Shown in pieces: positions 1 through 11,344 of a DNA stretch of 64,000 nt. The translations under genes and the position numbers were made by a program. The notes under the pieces were generated by a model. It was given only the letters and a program-made list of their open reading frames with translations. It ran no database searches and was not told where the DNA came from. Origin of the DNA: Spirodela intermedia (taxonomy: Eukaryota > Streptophyta > Magnoliopsida > Alismatales > Araceae); NCBI GenBank assembly GCA_902729315.2, contig LR746265.1:627501-691500 (forward strand). The letters run 5' to 3'. Numbering within the stretch: position 1 is the stretch's first letter; every line of letters begins with the position of its first letter.

Positions 1-195
1 GTCTTCCGATCTTTCTCCTCTTTTGTTCTGTTCGATCCCCGCAATCAGAACCTCTAGGTTCTCCTCTTTGCCCTGGGTAAACCCTAATACCAAGAATTAT
101 TTATAATTGCATTAGTATCCAATTTGAATAGAAAAGTCACCTTAATGGAGTTTGACTCTAACATTTTAATCTTTCAATGGTTATGTGTCTTCTAG

Positions 196-1915
196 GTTCC
201 AAATTGTTCATCAATTTGGTCTCGTCCTTGGGAAGGAGTAATGACTTTTTCAACATTTTCTGTGCTCTCATTCTGTCGTAACCATCATGTACTTCAGGTA
301 ATCTCCTCATTATCCATGATCTATCACTACGTTTTTAGTAACTTGAAAGCGGCAAAAACTTACAGTCAGGATGCTTTTTCTAAGAAACAAGCAGCCTCTG
401 CTGTCATTTTCTCTTGAAAATTGGTATTGCCGTTAGAACAAGGTGTATATAGTCACACATTGCCAAATAAGATAGGGGTCTGTGGTTGATTCTGTTTCAT
501 CTATTGATAGAGGAAAGCATGAAGAGTGTTATTCAAGTGACAGTCTTGCTATTTGTATAAGGTCTTCCATCTCTTCTTAGCGATCACCTTTATATTTGAG
601 GTGCACTTACCCAAACACCAGCAAACCTAAGATTGTTGTGGGACTATAAGTGGATTAAAGTTCTGTTTGGAAGCCAACTAGTCACCTGCTTCTGTGTATG
701 GTTCTTTTTGACTTGTATTTTTGCATTCTTCGTTGTACAGACTCCTATATAGAATTGAGTGAATATTCTTTTCCCTTGGGCTTTATTTGATACAAGAAAA
801 ACATATTTTTTTAATTCGTTGATAACAGTTTTAGTGTCTTTTTATTATATTTCAGATGATTTTTGTATTCGACATTGAATTCAAGTGAAAATTATCTCTC
901 TTGTTAAGTTTTAAACCGTGGCTCATTGAGAAGTTCAAAATTTCTGGATTACAGCTGAAATTGCATTTTGGGTTACCTAATATTCCGTCATATGAATTTA
1001 TCATCGCCTAAAATTGCAGGATTTAACGCTGTTCCAGGTTTCTCTGTGCGGATGGATCAGAAGATGTTTATGATGGATGCATATTATGCGTTCATGCACC
1101 AGATGCGCTCATCGATCTAAATGATGTTAAGTATTGTTCAATCTGAACTTCAAATGCAAAAGACAGCTCCAGAATTTTTTTGAAAGATGCTCAGATTCCC
1201 GTATGTTAATTTGATTTCTTATTCTGAGTATATTATCTAAAATCCCAATGGTGAATATAAGAAACTGTCAATGGATGCAGAATCTTCTAATGTGATATTT
1301 TATCATTTATTAGATGATCCTATTAATTCTAGTCGGTGAGAAGTTATATATCCAATTAAAATTCCTTATCCCTCTCCCTTTTTCGTGTTCCACCTCAGAA
1401 TGCATTAGGGTTTTTCGGTTTGAATTCATGAAGAAATTAACATCAGTTTTTGCAGCATCTGACCTGCAACATGTCAGCAAAATTATCTTCTCATAAGCAG
1501 GTTCATGGCCAAGTATTTATTTCAAGCTGGGTTTGATCTTATTCAGAAGCCCTTTTGATCTCTACCTTTTTAAAAGAGTGGTGAATGAGATAAGACTTTA
1601 CAAGGACAAGGAACAGGATAAATAAAAAAATCCATTGTGACGTCTATGCTGAATATACTTACTAAGGTGCTCTTCTTTACACCATCTTGTATTCCTGATT
1701 CGTTGTTTCATTTATTTAAATTAAAATTTCCTGAATAATTGGGTACGTGAAAATCTTGTTCCTGCTGTAGGCTGGGAATAATTGGTACGTGGGATTCTTA
1801 GGAAGGATTGTACCATTTTACAGAACAACAGGCAGATGTTACCTTCGCTCGTGGAAAGTGGAGCGCGCTTCCTTGTAACTAAAATCCTGAGAAATCGAAA
1901 AGTAGTCAGGGCAAC
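196..1915 (+). pseudogene. Relic of plant cyclopropane fatty acid synthase (amine oxidase-methyltransferase fusion)
   Basis: Three separated blocks resemble plant cyclopropane-fatty-acyl-phospholipid synthase, a fusion of an FAD amine-oxidase-like domain and a SAM methyltransferase. Block 1 (196-297) is an open 34-codon exon between a TAG acceptor and a GTAATC donor; it reads VPNCSSIWSRPWEGV and ends SVLSFCRNHHVLQ, close to the family's VP-C-SIW-P and SVLSFC-NHHLLQ segment. Block 2 (about 1037-1130) reads DGSEDVYDGCILCVHAPDAL, the family's DGSEE-F--CI--HAPDAL motif. Block 3 (about 1833-1915) reads MLPSLVESGARFLVTKIL, matching the linker MVPSL-ETGARLFVTRFL, then hits two stops. The exon expected after block 1 (GRPQWLTV region) and nearly everything between blocks 2 and 3 are missing, and no methyltransferase domain follows. 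The similarity rests on my memory of the family, not on an alignment. It is most likely a decayed gene copy whose 5' part may lie left of the window. Confidence 0.72.
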
Positions 1916-3544
1916 TGAATTCTAGTGAAAGAATACTCGGTTTGTCTGGTTACAGAAGGTTCATGGTAGACTGAGCGTAGAGTTCAGGTCCGGAGATGGC
2001 TCAGGTAAATCGAGACCTTGATCTCTTTTCCCCATGAACTGGGGACTATGGAGGGTAGGATGAATTGGCCTTCCGATTCTGATACCCTTAGGCTGGATGC
2101 TTCCACAATGCATTGTTGTACTGAATTATCAACAAATATTTTGAAAAAGTTTAACTTCCACAGTGTGATTTCAGTTTGTGGGATGTTACATGGCGACTCA
2201 GTCCATGTTGAAGAGGCGAAATGGTGAAAGAGGACAAGCATTTGGATTCCTATGACCGATGGGACCGAGCTATGTTATGAAACATGGAGTGGAAGGAGGG
2301 AAAAGAAATGGCCGTAGGTTTCTACTGGTCTTTGTTCCGGTGAATGCTAGATAGATGGATAGAGGAAGAGGAGATCATCGAGGTTAACAGCATCAGAGCT
2401 CTTCTTTCTATCCGGGTTAGAGATTCAGACTGACGCACTGGAATAGCTGATTGAGAACTCAGTTCGAGCTTGACGCTGCTCTGCGCTGTATCGACCAAGA
2501 AGCGATATGGATTTCGGGAAAGAACTTAATCTGGGTTGAAAATAGGGATGTTATTGATAAATTTCATGAATTCTTGAATTCTTGTTTTCTCCGCCCTCCC
2601 CGTTTGCCACCGTCAAACGTGCGCAACTCTCTCGCGGCGGCGTTTCTCGGGAGGCATGGAGCACACAACCCACGCATGGCCACCCTCTCACTAGCTTCAG
2701 TCAATACCAAACTTTCCCCCTTTTTTTTAATTCACTGGGGGAGACCGAGACCGAGAGATATGGATAGAAAGAAAGAGTGGCCGTGGAACCCCCTTCTCTT
2801 TGTCATCTGTCTGTTTCCCCTCCCAGCGGCGTTCGCCGCGCACAACATCACTGAAGGTGGGGAATAAAGAACGGGGAAGAGGGGGGGACTACATGGACGT
2901 TGACCCCCCCCCTCCTCACTCTTTTCCACCACCACCATCACCATCGTCGCCTGTAATTGAATTGGAACTGAATCACCATACAGTAAGTAGTAAGAGCGGA
3001 AAGCTTTACTCCTGTCATCGTCGCCTGTGAGAGACGGATGATGGGGGGAGAGCCCGGATGAGAGCGGGGCCTCTGGCTTACACTTGGCAGAGAGGGCGTG
3101 TCCCCGTGGCTTAACAACCAACTCCAAACTCGGAGCTCCAGCATCCCCTGTGCCAAAAGGGAAAATACAGCAAGGAAAAGAAAACAAATTATTGCACTGA
3201 CAAATATTTCTTCTCTACTCTATTTGCTACACGCCCCCCAACTCATCCCTCCCTTTCTTCTTAACCAGCCACTCTCCTCTCCTTCACCACTAGCTTCCAC
3301 TACGACTAACATCCCTTTATATCTTTACCATGTTACCTACCAAATAAAGAAACATTTACCATGCATCACTAACCAAACGGAAACATCAAATCAAAGTGAA
3401 GGCTATCAAATCAAAGTGAAGTAACAGCTGCCATGCCGAGCATCATCTTGAATCATGATACACATTATAACTGTGTGAGGGCTATTTAGCGCTGTCATGG
3501 CTATATTTATAAACAACTATCAAATGCCAGAAAAATAGCAATTT
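1916..3544. other. Intergenic, no supported gene
   Basis: No convincing coding exon is visible on either strand after the synthase relic. The stretch around 2580-3190 is GC- and C-rich with several open but low-complexity frames and no family resemblance. A short tandem copy of ATCAAATCAAAGTGAAG occurs at about 3385-3421. Nothing supports a transcription unit here. Confidence 0.5.
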
Positions 3545-3655
3545 GGCTACCCATCGCTAATACCCTTGTCATAAAGAAAAGGATCTGCGGAATTTTAACT
3601 GGCTACCCATCGCTAATACTCTTGTCATAAGAAAAGGAGCTGCAAAATATAACTG
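3545..3655. repeat. Two-copy 56-bp tandem repeat
   Basis: Copy 1 begins at 3545 and copy 2 at 3601, both starting GGCTACCCATCGCTAATAC and continuing CTTGTCATAA...GAAAAGGA.CTGC with a few substitutions and a one-base length change. The copies are immediately adjacent. They lie about 0.5-0.6 kb downstream of the stop codon of the minus-strand hnRNP-like gene, so they may be in or just beyond its 3' untranslated region. Confidence 0.85.
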
Positions 3656-4137
3656 ACAGTCTAGACAGCTGAAGAACAGTCAGAGAGTATCCATAACAGT
3701 CAGATTCTATATACAGAAAGAAACCCTCAAAATTCTACCGACCCAAAATCCAGCATTGCAAGTAGGCTGCTTTACTTAGCTAGGCAACCACAAAAGAAGG
3801 TGGTGAGCTCAAGGTAAGGCTACTCTAGCTTTACACTAGAGATGACGGGCTCATGGAAGAACATAACACAAGATGATAGCTAAAGTTAATCATTTTAAGC
3901 ACACTACAAACTCAGTAAGTAAATAAAATAACAGACATATCTACTATTCTCATGACTACTCATCATTATACGAGATAGAGCTATGACTACATAAACTACA
4001 GGGATTCAAGCATTCCAACCGGTGACAAAAAATCAAGCCTTCAATCCTGGTATCGCGTCCTTTCCATCAGCTGCGAGCAAACCGCCGACCCTCTGAGGAA
4101 ACCGCGCAGAGAGGACCTTGCAGAGGACAAATCTCAA
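3656..4137 (-). other. Probable 3' UTR of the hnRNP-like gene
   Basis: AT-rich, non-coding sequence directly downstream of the minus-strand stop codon at 4138-4140. No further coding exon is seen, so it most likely holds the 3' untranslated region. The cleavage site cannot be placed from sequence alone. Confidence 0.45.
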
Positions 4138-6160
4138 TCACTGCTGTTGAGCCTGCCTGGGCTGAGCACCACCATAACCGCCATAACCAGAAGCACCAAG
4201 AGGACCACCCGCCTGGCCAGCCCCGTAAATCCCACCTTGAGACGGATCAGACTTCCAAGAGCTCGGATAACCCCCACTGCCATCCCCATAACCTCCACCC
4301 ATGTATCCAGAGCCTGCCCCATGTTGATCCCCAACAGCACCACCTGCAGGGGCAGTACCACCTCCACGAGAGATATATTCACCCCCGCCATATCCACCAT
4401 AACCGTATCCTTGATTCCCATAGCCACCTGCCCCACTGGGAGACTGACCCGTGGGTGGAACGCCACCACCACCTGGGGCATTCCATGAAGCACCAGACCC
4501 ATAGCCAGCACTAGCTCCATATCCACCAGAGCCATAACCAGATGGGACCTGATTACTCCAGGGGCTCCTTGGGCCACCGGGGGGACCACCTACGTAGCCA
4601 CCTGTAGGGGCATTTGGGTTGCCATAGGCACCACCAGGACCACTGTACCCAGCACCAGCACCTCCATACCCACCGACCCCAAATCCTCCATAGCCAACGC
4701 CATTGTTTGCTGTTCCGTATCCATAACCAGGCGCACCATAGCCAGAGGATCCATAAGGAGGAAACCCTCCTCCTGTTTGCGGTGGCATGTACCTGTTAGC
4801 ATCCATCCTACCTTCATATGAACCGGAACTGGGATTAGAACCAGCATACGTTTGATATCCACCGCCACCTCCGCCCACTGAACGACCACCACCACTTCCG
4901 TGGCTTAGAGCATCCTTTGGCATGGCCCTCTTGACTTCAACGAGCTTCCCACTTAGATCATGGAAGGTCTTATGAAGCACTTGATCAACAGCCTCCTCAG
5001 AATCAAATGAGATAAACCCAAACCCTCGGGGACGTTGAGTGTTTTGATCATACATCACAACAACATCTGTCACTGTACCATAAGCCTCAAAGTATTTGCG
5101 AAATCCCTCTTCCGAAAGTGTGGGCGGCAAACCTCCAACAAATATCTTCTTCGTCTTTTGAGAACCACCTCCACTTCCTCCCATGGCTCTACCAGATGCA
5201 GGATTCCCAGATTTTGAGGAAGTGTGCTGCTCTTCTCTTGACATTGCCCTCTTAGCTTCAACCTGGATGACAGTCAAGAATGATAATGAACATGACAGTG
5301 AACCAGACAGCAGATGTGCAAGCAAGAAGGAAATTTTGTCCAATTTATAAAAAATAATCATGCCAACAATTGCATCTCATAATGCTAATAAAAACTCCCT
5401 CATATACAATCCTTAAACGCTGGATAGATGGTGCTTTCAAGTAAAACAGCACGAAAAAAAAAACATAGTCATAGAAGAAAATGAATGTTGCTAAAAGGGG
5501 GGAGCGCGAGCGGAGCCCAACATGGAGCATTTATTTCTCGTTTGAAAACCCCAAAGAGATCAAAAAAGGAAAACAGAAAACATCAGGATTGTGAAGGTCA
5601 CAAAGAAAAACAGTGCATGAATTTGATAGAAAGAAAATAAGAAGATGCGGGTGAAGAAAGTGAAAAAAACAAGCGTGCAAATAACGCAAAAAAAAGACCA
5701 ATCAATATTAACTAACAGCTAAAGAAATTAACAGCTTAGAAACGACGCAAGCGGGCTAAATCTCGATAATCAAACGGTGGGCACCGAAAGGAACAATTAA
5801 AAAGGACATACTAAATTTTTCGTTGGAATGTGATTCGTCAAAAAAACACCATTAACAGGGACAAAAAGATTTTAAAAAATGCAAAAAATCAGGAATGCGT
5901 ACAAAAAAGCCGTTCGAGACTGAGAGAAAGCTTCTTACGATGCGGCCATCGATCGTGTGTTTGTCCTGGAGAACGCGATCAACGAGAGTGGGGTCCGCAA
6001 AGACGACAAATCCGAAGCCCCGGGGCCGTCCCGAGATCTTATCGCGCATGATCACCGCCTGCATCACCTCCCCATACTTGCCGAAGTACTCCCGCAGCTT
6101 ATCCTCCGTTGTTTCCCACGATATCCCCCCGATGAACAGCTTTCCCTGATCAGAATCCAT
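4138..6160 (-). CDS. Glycine-rich hnRNP-like protein with two RRMs
   Basis: Nuclear RNA-binding protein of the plant hnRNP A/B-like (RNP1/DAZAP1-type) class, expected to act in mRNA processing, export or stability. Two coding exons are supported: 6160-5939 (74 codons) and 5262-4138 (375 codons with stop), joined at a GTAAGA donor and CAG acceptor in phase 0, giving 448 aa. RRM1 (about residues 6-78) shows RNP2 LFIGGI and RNP1 RGFGFVVF. RRM2 (about 105-182) shows KIFVGGL and RGFGFISF. The last about 240 residues are a Gly/Tyr/Ser-rich low-complexity tail with many YG and GGY steps, as in prion-like hnRNPs. The ATG at 6160 directly precedes DSDQGKLFIGG, the usual N-terminus. The intron cuts RRM1 near its end, before VEAKRA. 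The gene is divergent to the inositol transporter. Confidence 0.93.
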
Positions 6161-6193
6161 CTCCCCCGCTACCTCTCTCCCTCCCTCAACCCC

Positions 6194-6201
6194 GCTAGGG
6201 T
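6194..6201 (-). promoter_or_regulatory. Telo-box in hnRNP 5' leader
   Basis: TAGGGTTT on the plus strand, that is AAACCCTA on the transcribed minus strand, about 35 bp upstream of the hnRNP start codon. Telo-boxes are known near the 5' ends of plant translation and RNA-processing genes. Confidence 0.5.
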
Positions 6202-7220
6202 TTCTGCCTTCCAGTGAGGGGGGGTTCGATGGAGATGGCCTAAAATATCAGCCTGACAGGGCGGATAACGAAGGAAATAGAACGGTCGGCGGAGGCCGCC
6301 CTTTTATACTTTAAGGGACGTTTGGGGAGCACCCTGCGTCGTCGATCTTGCCGACCGGAGAAACAGACGGACACGATGATATCTAGGGTTCGCTTTAATT
6401 TTATTCCGGAGGAACACGTGATCCCGCGCAATGCTTGTACGACCAATGTCTCGTGTGACTCCGGAACCACTTTGCTAATCATGATCCTCCAATAAGACAA
6501 GAGCACAGCTGATGATTCGCAGAGGCCCACTGGGCTAAGAGCTGATCCAGAGTGACATCCGAGAGGCCCAATAGGTCATGCCGAGTTCCAACGTGGTTAT
6601 AGGAAGGATGGCCCATCTCGCAGAAGATTAGTGCCACGTCGACTTTTACTCGAGCAGCGGAGCCTACGATGGGTTCGGTCTTGGCCTATTTGGGAGTCAA
6701 AAGGGCCCAATACAGGACCGATTGGGCTTCAGCCCATAAAATATTGAAGCCTTCAATGAGGTCCAGTAGGAAGTCAAATGGGCTCAATCTCGACTAATGG
6801 GCTGACCTCGACCAAAAATTCCCGTCTCATGGTCCAATATCTTGTCACGCTATTTTGGATTCAGTATCGGATTTTCCGTTGGATCTCACCGGAGAAATCC
6901 AATTCAGGCGTAAGGAACATCGAGGGGGTTGGAGGGAGATGACAAGATGTCGCCGGCGCCGCCTTCCGCCGGTGGCCGGCGCATTCGAGAAGAGCATGAG
7001 AAGCGAGGAGAGAGTTTTCTAGAGAGAGAAAAAGAGCTGTAGAGGCGTTCTAGAGAGAGAAATTGCTGGGGTGGGGGGTGGGGGATCCCCTGCTCTTCTG
7101 TTTTCCCCGCTTTTCGAACAAATTGGCAGATCGTTCCGCTTCCGCCGCAGAGTGGATGAGGAATTTGCGCCGGAGAGAGCCTCTCGGGAGGTAGTGAAGG
7201 ATATTTGACTATCAGCTTTA

Positions 7221-7221
<1 letters not shown>

Positions 7222-7275
<54 letters not shown>
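7222..7275. repeat. (CT)n microsatellite
   Basis: About 54 bp of nearly pure CT dinucleotides with two GT interruptions, lying about 550 bp upstream of the inositol transporter start codon, probably in its promoter or 5' leader. Confidence 0.9.
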
Positions 7276-7279
<4 letters not shown>

Positions 7280-7825
7280 CGGCTGATTCTTCCCTAGTTT
7301 GATGGATGAAGATCGGTACAGATCCAGCGCCGACTTGGTCGCTGGAGTCTCCCGCTTCTCGTTCGATTCCAGGTTAGCCAAAACCGTCAGAAACCAAATC
7401 AGAGATGGCATACGGAGAAAGAAAGCAATTCCCCTGTATCCCGAAGATCGAGGGCTCCAGCCTATCAAGAAACAGCCCTCCCCGCGGCGAGATGCACTCC
7501 CTCTTTCTCTCTCATCTACTTGGATTATCCCAGCGTATCTTTCATTGTTACTGCTATGTGGATCGGTGATCCTCCCCGCGAATCGAAGGTAGAACAGAGG
7601 AAGAAACAGGGGAAGGACTGCGTACCAGCGTCTCATCGGCCGTCCAACTCTGGTAAACAAACTGCGCTCTCCCTCTGTCTTCTCCCTCTCGCCTCTCATT
7701 GCCTTGTTCCCAGCATCTTGGCTTCCTGTTCTTCTTCGTACGATCTGTTATGGATTCGCTCCCACAGTCTTCACTCTCAGGCTAAAGTGAGGGAACTCGA
7801 GCATTTCTTCCTTGGTTCAAACACA

Positions 7826-10596
7826 ATGGAAGGAGGCCATCAAAAGGCGGACAAAGCTGAATTCAAGGAATGCTTGAGTTTGATCTGGAGGCAACCTTAT
7901 GTTCTACGTCTCGCATTCTCCGCTGGGATCGGAGGGTTGCTCTTTGGATATGATACAGGTACCTGATTCGATCTCCTCGTCTTTGCTTGGGAAGGAAGAG
8001 ATCAGATTATTCACATCCTGCTTCCAGACATTCTTAGCTCAGCCGGCGATTTTGAACCCTAATTCTACGTCGTGCACACACGATTTGGCATCTGCAATAT
8101 GGGTATCGTTTGATTGATGGCCTATTCGGTGGCATTTTCACTGGTTTATGTGAAGAAATTCCCACCCTCGCTGATGGAACCCTCTTTACGTTGAATCAAT
8201 GGATCAGTGCTACTCTTCGACGACGATATCTGTCTGATCATTTTCCTGGATGGATCAAAATGCTTTACCCACTTCCGAACTTCCATTCTAATTCCCAAGG
8301 GTTTCAATTATTCATGAATATTTTTTTTGATTTGGGCCTCTCCTCTGTTCATATTACTACTAAGCGTATTTCATCTCATGGTTTGAAATATTTTTTTTAT
8401 AAATAAACTGCTTATTATTATCTTTTCTGTGTAGGAACGATGCACATGAACAAATAAATATGTCCTTACAATTCCTATGTCTATTTTGTCGGATTAAGCT
8501 TTACCTATCGCGAAAATGCTATCCAATAAATTTTGAGAAATACCTCGATTTTTCTTCACATAATTTCCGTTTTGTTCAGGCGCAGAACATGAACAGAAAA
8601 CAAAATTTTCCCTGCCTTTCCTCTGTCTATTTGACAATTAACCAGCATTTATGTTATGATTTTATTTTTGGTTTTTTTTATGCATAGGCGTGATTTCGGG
8701 TGCGCTTCTTTACATCCGCGACGAATTCCATGAAGTTGACCGGAAAACTGTTCTTCAGGTGTGCCTTAAATTTTTCGGTGACCCATTATTCGGCTATTTC
8801 CTTTCTCGGAAAGTATCAATTTTCCTAGCTTTTGATTGATGCATATACAGGAAACTATTGTGAGCATGGCGGTGGCAGGAGCTATAATTGGCGCCGCCGT
8901 TGGGGGCTGGATGAACGACAGATTTGGCCGGAGGCTGTCAATTTTGACTGCCGACGTGCTGTTCTTCGTCGGCGCCGTCATCATGGCCGTAGCCCCGCAT
9001 TATGCGGTGATAATTCTGGGAAGAATCTTCGTGGGCCTCGGAGTCGGAATGGCCTCCATGACTTCTCCTCTGTACATCTCCGAAGCATCTCCTGCGAGAA
9101 TCAGAGGAGCCCTCGTCAGCTCAAACGGCCTGCTCATCACCGGCGGGCAGTTCCTCTCGTACCTCATCAACCTGGCATTCACCCGGGTGGGGAACCACAT
9201 CAATTCATATCGTCATCTAGCATGAAATCTACATCTCGAACTGTATATAGATAATGAGTGATGGAGCATGTCGCAGGTGCCAGGGACCTGGAGGTGGATG
9301 CTCGGAGTTGCAGGGCTCCCCGCGATCGTCCAGTTCGTATTGATGCTGATGTTGCCCGAATCGCCGAGATGGCTCTACAGGAAGGTCGGCGCGATCTTCG
9401 GCAGAAATTCTCACTCTTTGGCCATTTAATTATCGAATAAATGAGCAGAAAAAAATTCCCTTTTTTTTTCTTTTCCGGAAAACAGAACAGGAAGCAGGAG
9501 GCCGAGGAGATATTGAGAAAGATATACCCTCCTCACGAAGTGGACGACGAGATCCAGGCCCTGAGACTGTCCGTTGAAGCGGAGAATGCAGATCGAGCCG
9601 GCGTTTTTACCCGAATAGGAAGCGCATGGGGCGACGCCGTCGTCCGCAAAGGCCTCACGGCGGGGATCATCTGCCAGGTGGCGCAGCAGCTGGTGGGCAT
9701 CAACGCCGTCATGTACTACAGCCCCACCATCGTCCAGCTCGCCGGGTTCGCCTCCAACAAGACCGCCATGGCGCTCTCCCTCGTCACCTCGGGCCTCAAT
9801 GCTGTGGGCACAGTCCTCAGCATGTGCTTCGTGGACAGAGTCGGCAGGAGGAAGCTCATGCTCGCCAGCCTGACAGGGATCGTCCTCTTCCTCGGCCTCC
9901 TGGGTGGCGTCTTTCACGCCGCGGCCGCGAACTCTCCACCCGTCGCCGCCGATGCGGCGGCGGCGCCGCTCTACCGGAACCTCACCTGTCCTGATTACAT
10001 CCCCAACTGGAACTGCGTCAGCTGCCTGAAGGCCTCCTCCCAGTGCGGCTTCTGCGGCAGCCCCGTCGGCCACGTAAGTCGCTGAAGTTCCCTCTTTGGG
10101 TCATCTTGAGCTCGAAAGTTGCTGAAATTTCGTCTTCTGGGTCTTCCTGCAGCTTCTTCCGGGGGCGTGCTGGGCGGCGCCGCCGGGCGGGGACGTGTGC
10201 CGGCGGGAGGGGCGGGCGTGGTACACGAAGGGCTGCCCGAGCGATTTCGGGTGGGCGGCGCTCTTCGGGCTGGCGGCGTTCATCCTCTGCTACGCCCCCG
10301 GAATGGGGACCGTCCCATGGATAGTCAACTCAGAGATCTATCCTCTGCGGTACCGAGGCATTTGCGGCGGCATGGCGGCGGTCTGCAACTGGGTTTCCAA
10401 TCTCGTCGTCAGCCAGAGTTTCCTCAGCCTCACTCAGGCGCTGGGCAGCTCGGGGACCTTCTTCCTCTTCTGCGGCTTCTCCTCTGCTTCATTTGTGCTG
10501 ATCTCCCTGTTCGTGCCCGAGACCATGGGGGTTCCGTTCGAGGAGCTCGAGGAGGTCCTTGCAAGGGGGAGCCTCGGTCGATGGTGGAGAAGATGA
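7826..10596 (+). CDS. INT2: Inositol transporter, INT2-like (MFS sugar porter)
   Basis: Proton-coupled inositol transporter of the major facilitator superfamily, expected in the plasma membrane. Six coding exons fit in phase: 7826-7958, 8688-8758, 8851-9186, 9277-9384, 9486-10073, 10153-10596, giving 559 aa. Visible family marks are [19 protein letters not shown] across exons 1-2, NDRFGRR after TM2, [10 protein letters not shown] before the central loop, [15 protein letters not shown] in TM7, DRVGRRKL, and [12 protein letters not shown] at the end of TM12. The large extracellular loop between TM9 and TM10 holds a Cys-rich stretch ([13 protein letters not shown], then CGFC) characteristic of INT2/INT3-type plant inositol transporters (PSI-like loop). 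The C-terminal tail is short, ending RWWRR. Exons 5-6 are strongly GC-rich. INT2 versus INT3 cannot be settled by eye. Confidence 0.95.
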
Positions 10597-10706
10597 ACCG
10601 CCGCAACTGATCAACCAACCATCTTCGGCCGCCGTCGCTTTGTAGTTTTTGCACTGTTCTGGAGTAGATTTCTGGATGAACTTTGGGTCTGATTTTCGAA
10701 CAAAAA

Positions 10707-10741
<35 letters not shown>

Positions 10742-11344
10742 CCTCCTCCTGGTTCTTCTTCACGCCGCTGTGCCCGGCGGTTATTGATGTGGGCAGACTA
10801 TGGTGCCCTATTAGGCTCGGCGAAGGGGCCCAATAATCTGATTATGGCCTCCCAGACACCATTATAGTCGGCCCATTATGGGTCGTGGGGTCTACACCGC
10901 TGCTAGTGTCCGCCCGATCGATCAGAGTGAACGAATCGTCGCCGTCGATCGAAGAAGAACGAGTTGCTCTCCGACAAAGTTGACATTAAGTAGAATATTG
11001 GGGGTATTATGGACTTATTAGATCCCTTTGAAGGTTAAAGGAGGGATGGGAATCCTACGTGGGAAAATCGGCAACACTAATTTGTGTCAGTTAAATGACT
11101 AAAATGCTCTCTTTCCTCCCTATCCTTGTTGTTCTCTTCTTTATTTTGTTCGCATCCCGGACCCCGGGAGAAGCGACTCCACATCCACGAGCAGCCAGGA
11201 GGCCGAATTTTCCCCCTTTTCGGGTCCGAAATCTTTGATCCATTTCCGATCGAATCATCCCTGACATTTGTGTCGTCTTTTTCTGATTTCGATGCATTTG
11301 TTGGGCATGTTTTTGCCGTAGGTGTTTCTTCTTCGTCGTCTCCA
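10597..11344. promoter_or_regulatory. INT 3' region and CYC1 promoter with site II elements
   Basis: The first about 150 bp should hold the transporter 3' UTR, including a (CT)n tract. Further on, the plus strand carries GGGGCCCAAT (10824-10833) and CGGCCCATTAT (10869-10879), both containing TGGGCC on the reverse strand. Site II elements (TGGGCC/T) are known to control nuclear genes for plant respiratory-chain proteins, matching the downstream cytochrome c1 gene. Confidence 0.6.
10709..10740. repeat. (CT)n microsatellite
   Basis: About 32 bp of CT dinucleotides 110 bp downstream of the inositol transporter stop codon, probably in its 3' UTR. Confidence 0.9.

Larger units (their letters stand above)
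6161..7825. promoter_or_regulatory. Divergent promoter region, hnRNP / inositol transporter
   Basis: A 1.67-kb region between two divergently oriented start codons. It contains many GGCCCA/TGGGCC-like elements (for example AGAGGCCCACTGGGC near 6522, GAGGCCCAATAGG near 6561, GGGCCCAATAC near 6704). From about 7000 onward it is rich in AGAGAG and CTCTCT tracts, including the repeat at 7222-7275, and probably becomes the transporter 5' leader. Open frames here have no family resemblance. Confidence 0.5.

Noticed and set aside
1-12. The first bases GTCTTCCGATCT resemble the end of a common sequencing adapter.
   Set aside because: Only about 11 bases match at the window edge and the following sequence is ordinary plant DNA; chance or an edge effect cannot be told apart.
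762-769. GAATATTC matches the P1BS consensus (GNATATNC).
   Set aside because: Short degenerate motif inside a relic gene; expected by chance in AT-rich DNA.
2451-3187. Overlapping open frames on both strands (138 and 151 codons).
   Set aside because: Low-complexity C-rich sequence, no family resemblance, no splice partners; likely chance frames.
4134-4895. Long alternative frames inside the hnRNP Gly-rich exon on both strands.
   Set aside because: Artefact of the repetitive GGT/GGA-rich codons; the RRM-linked frame explains the exon.
9426-10073. A 215-codon minus-strand frame opposite inositol transporter exon 5.
   Set aside because: Antisense shadow of a GC-rich coding exon; the protein is unlike any family.
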